From Acanthochlamys bracteata (taxonomy: Eukaryota > Streptophyta > Magnoliopsida > Pandanales > Velloziaceae): a stretch of DNA of 64,000 bases. The stretch lies in assembly GCA_019914995.1 (NCBI GenBank), contig CM034127.1:4898001-4962000 (forward strand). Direction: 5' to 3'. How positions within the stretch are numbered: position 1 is the stretch's first letter; each line of letters opens with the position of its first letter. Under the pieces are notes generated by a model. That model saw only the letters and a program-made list of their open reading frames with translations, ran no database searches and had not been told where the DNA came from. A program made the translations under genes and the position numbers. Of this stretch, positions 15,176 to 27,165 are shown piece after piece.

Positions 15176-17570
15176 TCATGTTTTCCAGGTTCCAGACTGT
15201 GACGGATGATTCAAGGCATGACAATGAGGGCAGTAACAAGTTACAGTAGAAAACTGCTCCTGCTCTACCAGTCCTGCAGAATTTGCTTTCCAGTCAAATA
15301 AAATCAACAAGAACTACAGAAAAAATCAATTCAAAGCCTATAAGCATAAAACTTACCACTGTTGGAAGCTTGATCAGCTTCCTCCATCAAAATATGGTTG
15401 CTGCCACCTTTGTTTGTCAAGCGTTGTTGCTTCCTATTACGAAGCCCATCGGGGTTTGCTAACCTAATGTCAATGCCTCTTGTGGGTGAGGTGTCTGATT
15501 TAGACTCATCTCCTAGAAACACTTTCAAGCCAGAGAAGAAGGTTTCAGGTTAGTTAGTCACTCAATAAGAATGATCTCCAGATAAAAATGCATAAAAAGG
15601 AATGCATTTCAAAAACTTGCGCTAACCAAGCAAGAGAAGCACATGCTAGAAAGCTCCTAACCTGAATAAGCTGCTGCGTTAAGTAATAGTTTGTCTTCTC
15701 TTTAAGCTCATCAATCTTGGTTGTCCTCTCAGCACATAATCTCTCCGGTGTCTTCTGGTCCAGCTTATCAGCTGCAGAAGAGTAAGGTTTCCCAAAATTC
15801 ATCAAACAGAGTAGAGGTGTCATTCAGTAATCAAAGAAGTACGTAGTCTTACAAACAATTCCAGTTATCCACAAATGAGTATGCATTTAAAATTCTTAAT
15901 CCACAGCATGCTTAATCTAGCTCCATTCTTTTTAAATAGCTTAGTAAACTTAATTTATAAAATTCAAATCTTAAACACATTGGTGCTTGTTTTAAAAACT
16001 TGGTAAAACTAAAATCCAAGTTAGCAACCTTATCAAATGATTAGTAGAACAATTGTAGTCCCTAAATATAAGGTTTACATTAAACATTAGAAGAATTGAA
16101 GAATCTAGATAGTTGATTTTAGTTAGTGAATTTGGGTTTACTTAAGTTGATACGAGTTGCCCTTAAATGAAAAAGAGAAGCTAACATCAACAATGACTTG
16201 AAAACAGAACAGCAACAAGTGTGAGAACCGAGCCTTATCCCACATTATGTACTTAATAAACAGAGCTTAAAAGATTTACATAGCCAGCCGTACTTAGCTA
16301 GACAAGGCTTGATTGTAAATGTTGCAGTACTGACAACCACTAATAACGGACAACCAAGACAGGAATATGTCAAACAATCCAAACAGATGCATCCTATCAG
16401 CAAACTCAAAAGCATTGCATATCAATCAATGTACAGACTTACAGCAGTTGTGGTATCCTAAGAACAGAGCTTTTCGGAGAAAACGGCTACACAATTTACA
16501 AGTTCAAGCACAGAAAATCATGATATTGGGAAAAGGCTACAACAATTATCAGGAATAAAGCAAAAAACTAAAACTAAGTAGACGGACACATAGGCAAGAT
16601 TGGCCAACAGGTTTGCCAAAGAAAACTTAAGTACTTGCACATCGTACTGAAGCTTGCAAAATTTGAGTAGGACAGTAGGATAAAACTGGTATTAGAAACA
16701 TAGGCAGAACATGCAATGCCCTCTTTTCCCAGGTCAGACTCTCTGATCTAGTCATTGCGCTAGCATAAATCACTGCAACCATCTGAAGTGTCATTAGTTA
16801 TGTCCCACGCTATCACTTCAAATGAAGCCTGAGAGATGAAATAATGTAACATCAACTAGCTTAAAGTAAGAGGTGTATCTATTATTCAACTGATCCAAAC
16901 ACTAGCATTGAAGATTGAACAGAAGCTGAATGCATATAGAATAGTACTAAGCAAAGAACTCAATCAAAATACACTCAACTATTGTTTATATATATGGACT
17001 ATAAGTATGGAACAACAATTGATTATTAAAGTAAAAGCATAGAACAACAAATCCACAAGCTCAATAAACATGTCATGTAAAGTTTCTTCTTAAATTTAAA
17101 ATAGTGAAGATAACATAAAAATAAAAACATGATGCTAAGTTAACCGCGAAAACCTGCTTACTCACTGAATTAGCCTTAAAAAAGTAAGATTCATCAAAAT
17201 CGGCACGATGATATCCCCAGATAACAGAAATTTTAGTGTCACTAGCCCAAACACCTCAATCAATCTCAAGAATCAAGATTCAGATTATATAAAGAAGACA
17301 AAAATCAAATAATCACCACAGAGATGACGGAAACAATAAGCAGGTAACGCAGAACTCGGCGGAAAAATTCTGCACGGTGGCGCAATCGAGCGCGAAGTTC
17401 ATTCTCCTTTCTGGTGAGAAACTCGAGCCGATTCTCGTAATCACCGTTACTATTACCACAACCGAACACAAACCTCCATAACCGCCGAAAGAACCCTAGT
17501 TTGCCCTTGTTCTCCTTCTTCTCTTCATCTCCTTCTCACTCTCACTTCCCTTTGATCCATCACCCGCCAT
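15176..17570 (-). pseudogene. LUNAPARK-like gene, broken (ER three-way-junction protein family)
   Basis: Exon-like blocks on the minus strand are 17570-17317, 16828-16635, 15771-15662, about 15541-15357, and 15273-15176. Plant LUNAPARK proteins are ER membrane proteins with two membrane spans, a coiled coil and a four-cysteine zinc ribbon. Recognisable pieces are KLGFFRRLWRFVFGCG, then RYLLIVSVIS (membrane span 1), then LPMFLIPVL (span 2), then ERTTKIDELKEKTNYYLTQQ, then GLKVFLGDES, then YCPHCHALN. Lesions: the only ATG (17568-17570) reads 24 codons into a stop while the conserved frame is shifted; exon 2 has extra bases after FEVIA and a further shift before YSNFASFSTMC; the conserved RYDPDPAA block after TTQQLIQ is absent; the first CxxC pair of the zinc ribbon is absent, with only a 60-80-base gap where its exon should be. 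Splice sites survive, so it arose by gene duplication, not retroposition. Confidence 0.85.
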
Positions 17571-18174
17571 AGAATTGAAATTGAATTGACAATTGAATGA
17601 ACCGAGCAGAAGAATGTTTCATTCGATCGATCGATCAATCGATAAATTTTCTCGCTTAATAGATTGCCGAAGTAATCAGGATCTGTAATAAAAGCTTTTT
17701 CTCGAGAGTGTAGAAAAAAAAAGATAAAAAAACTAATAATCATAATAAGAACGGAATGAAATTTAGCGGGGAGCTTTCGAAATAAATCCGCGCCGTTACA
17801 AGTGGATGATGAGGTGAGCTGATCATGAGAAACAGTTACAATGTTAAAAAATTATTCACATCTGGCGTCTACTTAATGGAAGATGGTGTTCAGATACGAC
17901 GCATCCGTAAATTAATCGGGTTGGAAGGATTCTGGAATCGAGATCGAGTCGCATGGCTAAGTTGCATATTAATCAGTTGCACCCGTGCTGTCAAATTAAA
18001 TTTAACTAATTGGAATTTAGACCACACCAAGACTATGTATTGCAACTTCAGTCTACAATAAAATTTATATAATTATTCAGACCCTGCCAATGGCAGGATT
18101 TAGGTCTCTCCTTTCAGACCCGGTATTTCTTCTTCTTCTTCTTCTCAAAGCTTTCGCTTCCCGTATTCTGATCA
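17571..18174. promoter_or_regulatory. Divergent intergenic region between the LUNAPARK relic and the 19.3-kb gene
   Basis: About 0.6 kb between two head-to-head transcription units. Its right end (about 18100-18174) is a TTC-rich leader ending CTGATCAG before a GTGAGC donor, a likely untranslated first exon of the rightward gene. Confidence 0.5.
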
Positions 18175-18458
18175 GGTGAGCTCAAATCTCTCTCTTTTTT
18201 TTTTTTTTCAATCGAATTCTCTTTCGTTTCGGTGTGCTATCAATTCAGTTTTTTTATTATTTACGGATTTGTTTGTTTTAATTGGATAGAATTTAGGAAG
18301 TTTCTCGATGTATTATTAAATTATTGTTTCCATTACAATGATCATTTAGATGTTCTGCTCCTACCAATTTGGTTTTGTTGGCGCCGTAATTGATATTATG
18401 TTGGAGTGAAAACTTTTGCATCTAGACGAGTAATTCTTGATTTTTTTTAATTTTATTA

Positions 18459-18460
<2 letters not shown>

Positions 18461-18496
<36 letters not shown>
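18461..18496. repeat. (ATT)n microsatellite
   Basis: Twelve near-perfect ATT units in the presumed 5' untranslated intron of the rightward gene. Confidence 0.95.
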
Positions 18497-19288
18497 TTGT
18501 TTATTGCTATGGAGTTCTAGATGATTTATACTAGATCTATTAATATCCACCCCTTGTGTTTTGTCCTCCAATCTTGGGTAAGAATTAATCCCAGCTCTCC
18601 ATAATGTCAGTTGCCTGAAGACGTACTTAAAAGAATTTATGCATAGCTTATCTTCAACAAGCATGTAGAGAGATTTATTAAAAATTAGAGAGTTTTTTTC
18701 ATTCGCATGTAGACACAAAGTGAACTTCAAGTACTCAAAAACTGGTTAGATCATCATGATTAGGTAAACATGGAGTTTGTGCATTATAGTGAACAAGAAT
18801 GTAAATGCTAATAAGAATTCAATTACTGGGTAGGCACTTGACTCAGTTCTAGCTATTTGCCAGATGGGAATATGTACATAACAATATAGTATCATAACAT
18901 CATAAGATCAGTGCATTTATAAGCACCAGTGATGTGAGTTGAAATGAAATTTGTTATGGTGAAAGTGAAACACCTCTGGGAGGCAAACCCACTAATACAC
19001 CTGACTCTCTTTGGGAGAATAACTTAGGAGAGTTTGTTGAAATGCACTACAATGCATTCAGTTGTTCTCTCCAAATTGAAAGGCTTTTATCAAGTCCCAC
19101 TGCATGTTGTTTGCTATGATTCTCATCTTTGTGGTCTGAACTTCATTCTCACTGTTTCTAGTTATTTAAATGCAGGCCGTTTATGATTCTTACATGCATT
19201 CAAGTAATGAATCTCTGCTTATGATGTTTGCTGACTGTAAGTGTCTTGAAAAGTAGCAAGCTATATCATAAAATGGCCTGAAATCTTC

Positions 19289-21961
19289 ATGGATAGTGAC
19301 CGTGAGAAAAGACGGCGCTTACCTGCATGGATGCTAGGGGTATGTACAGCTGACAAGAAAAAGGATGCAGAAGGCCTAATTGAGGCACATTCTTCCTCCA
19401 AAGAACAACCCAATGCTGAAGTAGCTGAAACAAGAAGGGATGTAGTTTATGACAAGTTAACAAAAAGATCCAGGGATAAGGTAGATACAGTAGACACAGA
19501 TTATTTGAAAAGCACCAACTTATCTAAAAGAATCAAGAGAAGTGGAAGAGAAGAAGGCTCAAGTAGTTCACTTTCAGGACTCAGAAAAGGTGGAACGTTC
19601 AAGAAGTTCAAAAAGGAAACCGCTGAATATGGAAGAAGAAAGCATGAAAGTTCTGCTTTAGTGAAACGTAAAGCAAAATGTAAAATGCCCAATGAAGACA
19701 AGACGGAATCCACATTGCTAGAAGGAAGTCAGGATGGTGCTGAACTAACAGTTCAGGATTTGATAGCCATTGCTCAGGAGGTAGTATTTTTTTATTTGAA
19801 GCGTCTTTTATTGATCATTTGGTATTCTTTGATGTGAGAAGCTCATCTCAATACACCATTCTACTTATTCTTGTTGTTGATTGTTGACTATAATTGGTCT
19901 GTCTTTTTTGCTCATTTTCTAACATACTGAGGAGTTGTCGTAAATTCTGGCATTATTTTGGACTATAACTGCCACTATTATATTGTTCTCTGCTAGAGAT
20001 TTTTTAACATATAATTTACTAACAATGATGTCATTAGTAATGGCAAAGGTATTGGTTAGAAGTATATCTTATTTCTCTTTGATTTGTTCAGAAACCAACT
20101 TCAGCAAGCTTGGTTCATGACATATTGATAAATACTACGTCTTGGTAACCAAAAGAAATCCAATCTGTAATAACCAGACAAAATCAAGGCAGTAGAAATG
20201 TGGGACCTGCTGCCTAACACTATTTAGGTGCATCTCTCCTATTGAAATCTCTTCATTTAATTGGCAGATCTAGCTTGAGAATTACTATAAATTTCTGAGA
20301 TTGGAGTTTTGAAGTGTATGAATGAGATTTTATTACTTGTAACGTTTTTCAAATATATCACTAATTGTAATAAAGGATGTAAAGCTTATTGGGGTGTAAT
20401 TTTTACTATGATAAGACAAAAGCTATGAAGCACGGACAGTTCTAGGAAGGTGCCGTGTAAATTTCGGATACGTATCTGACACAACACTTTATCGGACGCT
20501 CGTCCGACATGTATCAGAGCCTTGTCCAACGCTGGACACTTTAAGGACACTTTAGACTCACGTGTTAGATTGTTCAAAAAACCTACAATCATTGTTTGAC
20601 CTTTAATTATTGAAAACAATTAATGGTAGTTATTCATTTAGTATGATTTGTTGTTTAAAATAGATAGAATCATTAGGTAAATGTTTTGCTAACAAATTTC
20701 TTTTACGTGTTAATGAGGCAACTCTAATTTTGTATGTGTTAATTGCAATTTCTAAATATGAAATATATCTTTTATTCTATTATATGTTGCTTTGTCTACA
20801 TTTGTAAGGATATACACTTTATACATGTATACATTATTATACAGCTGTATCCTATCCGTGTCATGTCCTATAATTTTAAACATTTCCGTTCTAGTTTGCC
20901 TGTATCCTGTTGTGTGACATCCACCTTTTTTTGTTCGTGCTTCGTAGAACAAAAGGTATTGTACTGAATTCAGAGAGTTGTGTTTCTTTTAGAGACAAGC
21001 TTCTTCCTAAATTCTGCACTTGGTACTTAGATTTCTTTGAGATGTGCTGCCTCATTGGTTTGAGAAATCTCCAACCACTTAAATGTTGCAGCATCCCTTG
21101 CTAGATGTACTGAGATGGATCAGGTAAATGCTTTAGTTTCTTTGCTAGTGGTTAAGTGCACACCTTAGGAGGTCAATAAAAGTTTGAAGTTCTTCATTTA
21201 CATTAAATGAAAAGAGAAGGAATATGGGTTCAGAATTGCAAAATTAGGTCTTGAAGCCGATGCATTGTCATTCCATAAGTTTATGGAGAAAGTTCTGTTC
21301 CATATTTCAGATGCCTTCATATGTAACTCTGGTTCTAGGACGCAGGGTGCCTCTATATTGGAGAATCTCTTGCTTAAGTTCTTTCTTTCTTTCTTCCTTT
21401 ATTTTTCTTTTTTGATTTATGATATGTTTATAGTTTTCCTCATCATTTATCGGGACGCTAAAATGTCCATGTTTCTTAATGTATCCACTTCCGCTGCAGT
21501 ATGTCAATGCAGATGGGAAGGGACAGGATAGTCAATCAATTTCAGAAACAACAAAATCAGACATAAATGTTCCAAGCTTATCCATGTTCTCAAAAACTGA
21601 CTTTAATGAAGCCTCCAGGTCTACAGATTCTATCGAAAATAAAATACCAAGGTGTAATGCATTTGCTCCCCATACAGATGATTTCAACAAGGAGAAAGGG
21701 ATTTCTGCAGCTGATGAGACTTCTAATTGCTTAGCAAATCGGGGAGATGTTGCTCAAGATATGTTGGATTTGTTTCTGGGTCCATTGCTCAGGAAGACCC
21801 CACCAGAAATCAGAAATGACATGATCTTTGGAAAGGAGGTAGTCGCTTCAGCTTGTCAGTTACTTGATCAAGTTGAAAGCAACACAACACTGAAAGAAGA
21901 TGTACCCTTGACAAAAAAGAAGATCAGCCTTAAGGATAAGGTAGCAATGTTGCTGGACTAG
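19289..21961 (+). CDS. Basic plant protein of unknown function (317 aa)
   Basis: Two coding exons, 19289-19780 and 21500-21961, join in phase 0 across a 1.7-kb intron (donor GAG|GTAGTA, acceptor CTGCAG|TAT). The N-terminus reads MDSDREKRRRLPAWMLGV. The middle is rich in Lys/Arg clusters (KRSRDK, KRIKRSGRE, KKFKKE) that look like nuclear-localisation signals. The second exon ends with a helical stretch (QDMLDLFLGPLLRK ... ISLKDKVAMLLD). No membrane span or enzyme motif is visible. I do not recognise the family; the clean splice sites and retained frame argue for a real gene. A nuclear role is inference from the basic clusters. The intron contains a MITE (20423-20947). Transcription probably starts near 18100 with a noncoding exon. 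Confidence 0.8.
20423..20947. mobile_element. MITE with 8-bp target duplication, in an intron
   Basis: Terminal inverted repeats are CTATGAAGCACGGACA at the left and, reverse-complemented, CTACGAAGCACGAACA at the right. Direct flanks are GACAAAAG (20415-20422) and AACAAAAG (20948-20955), one mismatch. Inside the left end are alternating GTCCGACA/TGTCGG-like words. There is no coding capacity. The 8-bp duplication suggests the hAT superfamily. Confidence 0.75.
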
Positions 21962-24900
21962 TTCTAGTATGACCAAAATGTTTAAGGTGAATCCAAAGAG
22001 AATAGCCTGGCTGTTTTTAGATCTCTCTTGTGATGAATGAACATCCAGAGAAGGTGAAGCGAACGTACAAGAAGCACTGGCATTTTCCTCTCTAATCAGA
22101 GTGCAGGGAAGACATGAATATATCTTGAGAGTCCAGTATGTACTTTTCTGAGCAAGACCAAGAAGGCGGTGACAACATGGCAAGGTATTCATCATTGGGG
22201 TCAATGATTGAGCCCAAGAAGTTTATTCAAAGATGGGTGTTTAGCATCAAAGGAAACTCCTCTGGCTCATATTCCTGGGTGCATTGTACCCTTTGAAATC
22301 CAAAGTTTCTGAGTACTAAAGTAAGCCTCATGTATTCTTAGATTTTAGCACAATAAGGTTTACCTTTCATATTTCTATTGTGTTATACCAATGCAAACGC
22401 TGGGGATTTTGTTAGAACCTGGTGTTCAGTAATAGTGGCATTGAGTTGAGAATCGTTTACCTCTACTATCTTATTGTATGACTGTTCATATCTTGTAAAT
22501 ATCATAAGGTCCTTCCAAGGATCATATTCTGAGATTTGGTGCACATGCGAATGAGGGGAAAAGGTGATGTGATTCTTCATTCTTACAGAAATATTTAAGT
22601 TGACTTCTCAAGTCATCATCTTCCAGGTCTTTCTGTCTTTAGTAAGGCTCTGTGCTCTTTGGTCGTTGTGTTCCAACTTGTTTTGGCTTTCTCCAGTATA
22701 GGATATGACTCAAGTTTTTACTAACTGCATATCTGAGCCATACAGAAGTGGATTCATATCAACCTCAAGGATCTATGTCTTGGCCAAACTGTCACATGAT
22801 TTTAGAAGAAAGTCTCAACTTTATAGAATTGGTTTGTTTGTGGGGTTAATTCCTAAAAAAGACTAGTCATTATCCTTTGTTTACTGATTACTCTTTTGGA
22901 ATTGAACCAGGTACAGTGAACAACATAGTTGTGCTAATAAGGTCCATCTAGTTCTTGTCTCTTGGCACATATCGTTGATGAGTTGACATTGGTGGTTGAA
23001 GGCACAGGAGTATCTACACATAATCAAAGAGATAGAAAAGTGAAAGGTAACTTATCCCAAACAACCTTTGATTTAGTTTGGACCGTACTTGTATTGACAA
23101 ACCATTTTATATTTGTACTGTGCATAAGAAAGTTTTATCATGTGGACCTTAAAAATGAGTGAGTACCTCATTTGGATAGGCTGAGTTTATCATTTTCGGA
23201 AGAGTAATGTTACTCTTGAAGGCTTTAGAAAACAATTCGAAGTTGTAAGAGCATCTTGAAGTTTGTTACCATAAAGCTTAGATCGTAGGCTAAGTACTCA
23301 AGCACTATCCCCGCTGCGGTAACCACACATAAAGCATATGAAATTTGGTTTTGACAATGCTTTAATGATATAATTTGGTAACCATACTTGAAGCAAGTCG
23401 ATGACCTGTTTTAGCATTAATTAGAGATTTAAAACAAAGGCAATGAATATGATATTTATGACAACTGATGAAAAAGTTTAGTATTTATCAAGTACACCTT
23501 TATTGCGTGTATACATTCCTTCTCCGGAGTGGATCTTATTCTACTTAGTTCTTGTCTTTGGCAGAAGATGAGTTTAGAGAAATTCAGATAGTTGATCTGG
23601 CAAGCAAGAAGTCCACTATCATTACGTGGGTATTTGCCACATATACATGCTCACCTCCCAAGTGGATCAACATCAAATTAAAGACAATATCATTTTCAGT
23701 TGTCCAAACACCTACTACATACAATGAATTCATTTGAAGTAGGAGATCCTTCTTCTTGCCCTTAGGAATACGGGGCACTTGTGTCGTAGGCCAAATTCAT
23801 TTGAAGTCACCTAATATCCACACAAGCTGAATCTCATGTGTTGTAGACCAACAACTGAACTAGTGGTCCAATATTCTTGTTGAAAGATACCTTCTATCAC
23901 CCTCTGATCTCACTGGCACTAAGTTCTTTCTATTTTATCCAGTGACATGTGACGAACTGTAGTTTATCAATATCTCTGATGTTGTAGAGGTTCTACGAAA
24001 GGTAATTCGATCAAAGATCCTGCTGTAACCCTAAATTGCTAAAGTTTTCAGTGGTGTATTTGTGCTAATACATACTGTGGTGATTGGTTTAGGCCCACAT
24101 CCCTGATTTAAGTGGTGAAGATTGATGACGGATTCAAATTATAAGATACTAGTACTTAATTATTTATATCAAAAACCTCAAAAGACCAATTTTTTTTCCA
24201 GTGCTCTTCCCATCGTCCTGCGCCTGTCTCCTGTATTGCCCAAGCTGAAGTCCTCGTAGGTGAGGGCTCCTTGCACCTTCCTATCTTACAATTGTATGAT
24301 GGGCACATGAAGCTCTCATGTTTCCACTTTTGTGCATGACGTTCTTGTAAGTGTTATTGCTCCAAGCCTACAATAACCAAAAAGAATTTCATTATGGAAG
24401 TTTCATGAGTGACCCAAATGTTTCTCTAGCATATCAGAATAAATAAGCCAATCTAGAACACATTAATATATGAAATGTGTTCTCATTTCTTAGGGATATA
24501 CATTTTTCATACTAGTAGGTAGACTTTAACGTTGTTGTAAACTGTGTAACATTATTCATTCAGTTTGTGCAGTAACCTAGGTGTCCTGTAGGCAGACCAA
24601 ATCACTTGAAAGAGGTCTCCGATGTTGACACTACAAGCGTCTTTATTTGGCTTGACGGGGTATCAATTTAGAACCTTTCATCAGCTGCAAGCCACCGACA
24701 AGTCTTGGTGGAGTATGCTGCGGAAATCACTGTCTGTGTGAGGTGTTGAACCATATTTTTGGTGGAAATCGGCATGGTGGATATCTATACAGCCAGAGGG
24801 AGCATGTCTCCTCCCTGCACATATCTGTGCTGGCCTCCTTTTGCTGGCCTAATTTTTCTACTAAAACTGCTACTGTGCGACTGAGCTCCAAACTGTTTAT

Positions 24901-26700
24901 GCATCACTTGCTAGGAGAAACAAGCAGTTAGAATATTAACAAAATTTGCATCCTTTTCTATGTTGATTCTTCATCTTTCATTATCTTTGTGTAAAAAAGT
25001 TAAGTTAAGCAGTATGTATGTTTGTTGCAGACAGACATACACATGCATACCTTATGTCGTTACTAACTCACGTAACAGCAGTTCTCTGTGATATTAGCAA
25101 GGGGAATGTGCAAGGCCTCTGACCAGGAGAATTGTGAGAGCAACGTTACAGTAGCCCTGTCCCATCTGTATGAGTTGTTAATGATGCAGATTACCTTGAT
25201 CTCAAATGGCAAGTCAAAGAGCTTCGCTTGCTCTTTCTTCATCTCCGCTAGCAGCTGGGAACCTATAGCGTGGCTCATCACCTGTAAGGTAATTGTTAGT
25301 ATGAAGAACTGAGCATTGCAAATATGAATGCATACATCTTCCTGTCTGAGTCATTTTCCTAATATGGAGGACTAACATAATACCCTTTTTAGGAACATGT
25401 CCTTTGTTATCTATGATGATTTGCTTGAAACTCTCACTTTTTATCTTATGCGAATTGTGCATGTGTCATATAAATGGGTGCTGTTAGCTTACATATACTA
25501 GATAGACCCAGCTCATATGCTAAGTGATTAAGCAACACCTGAAAGAAGCCCTACTTCTGTCTATGCCTGCACAATTGCCTCTTTGCATGCTTGTCTCACC
25601 ATTTATGAAGCACTGTTTCTGAGATCACTTAAATCTGTTAGAGGAGCTCAACTTCATGAGCTCAGCTTTTTTCAGAGTTGCAGGGGAGTACTCTGTGTTA
25701 GTTAATGAAAGGTGGCTTTCTGATGTAGTTTTAGACGATCCTTGTATCTTTTCCTTCTGTACTATTTTCCTAGTGGGTCTTTGAGATTTGATGATAGATC
25801 TTGCTATATATACATGGGGTGGTCAACATAGAATCTAAATTAGTAGTGCTTGTTTCGCAGCGTGGCAGGTAGCAATTTGGTGGACCTTTTATAACTACTG
25901 TTGATGGAGGTTGCATCTTTTTTAACTTTAAATGTGCATTATGCGATGAAAGTCATGAATTACAGTGTATAGTGACTGATGAAATTACTGTTAAGTGAAG
26001 TAGATGTGGAATCTAATTTCTGATAATGTAAAAGATAGAAAAGTATATAGTAGACTGCATATATAATTACTGCAAAATAGATATGCACTAGTTTACTATT
26101 TGACAGTTTGTGAACATTGTCTTCTCTAATTTGCAAGTGTCATGGGATCAATACTTACTAGTAACCTATTTTTCTGTAAAACAGTTGAAAGTTTCAGGTC
26201 AAGTGTTGAACATGTTTTTATACCAGAGAATTTAGATGATGGAGCTTCATAGTATAACATGCCTAACATAGTCTGGGTGCGGCAGTGGAGGCATCACTTA
26301 ATTACATGGTCGTGCTTGTCGCATATCAAGCAATATGGTTTCGTTGTTGTTCGACAGGCTTGCACAATGTCATCATGAGGGCTCTCTTGTTTTCTCTCTA
26401 GACAAAAATCTCATATATGTAAAATTGCCAACGTGTGAGTTGAACAAAGAACATAATGTCGTGCATAGATAGCTCATATGACTAGTGAACAGCTTCAGAT
26501 CTCTTCTTGGTTGGAAAATTAGAAATTAGAGAAGACCAACATATAGATACGCAGTGCCTGGCTTGTCCCTTTGTCTGACACCAGGCGGACGACAGGTTCA
26601 CACGTGCTGCAATTTGCCCACACTGATTAATTTCTGGGCATCAATCAAACAGATGCTTGCGAGTTAAAACTCCAACAGCAGTAGGAAGCAAATGTTGAAT
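21962..26700. other. Long gene-poor stretch between the 317-aa protein gene and eIF4A-III
   Basis: The first few hundred bases are presumably 3' untranslated sequence of the upstream gene. The rest is of ordinary composition, not extreme AT, yet has no ORF that I can assign. Small fragments look protein-like on the minus strand (25195-25281, about 26320 and about 26610) but do not join into a gene I can name. It may be an old degraded gene or transposon. Confidence 0.4.
25195..25281 (-). other. Isolated exon-like ORF of 29 codons
   Basis: Minus-strand segment between a good acceptor (CTTACAG|GTG) and donor (AAG|GTAATC), exactly 87 nt in phase 0. Its codons give a helical, charged peptide including QLLAEMKKEQAKLFDLPFE. 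The protein family is not recognised, and I found no partner exons I trust nearby. It could be a surviving exon of a dead gene or of an unannotated leftward gene. Confidence 0.35.
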
Positions 26701-27165
26701 ACTGTCACTAAGAACAATCGACTCAGCAATGGCTAAAAAATTTTACTGGAATAAGTAACCACGCGAACTACATGGGAAAAGGACATGTCAAGCATCAGTG
26801 TATCAACAAAGGGGATTACAGAGTAGGCATCTGCAAACCAGAAAACACACGAGAGCAGTTGCAAAACAGCTCCCCCAAGTATAGGACATTACATAAATAC
26901 CATGACAGGTAGGATATGAATGTTCATATCGTCATTTTACATGATGATAGTTCACAAACAACATGCCAGGGAAAATTTGAAAACTACAAACTACAGACAC
27001 AAGCTATCTACCAAAGTACACTTTGAAGCCATAGTCCCACTCTTCCACATCATCAAGGTGCAACCCAAATCTTCAGAAACTATAACCATGTGTCAGAAAT
27101 TCAGCAGGAGGATGCACTAAAAGCCTTTCAGCTGCAGCCATGTCTGTTTCACAGTCACCACCATG

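Noticed and set aside
26550..26640. Possible PHD-type zinc finger on the minus strand
   Set aside because: Cys spacing is only partly right, no flanking domain sequence fits, and the frame is short.
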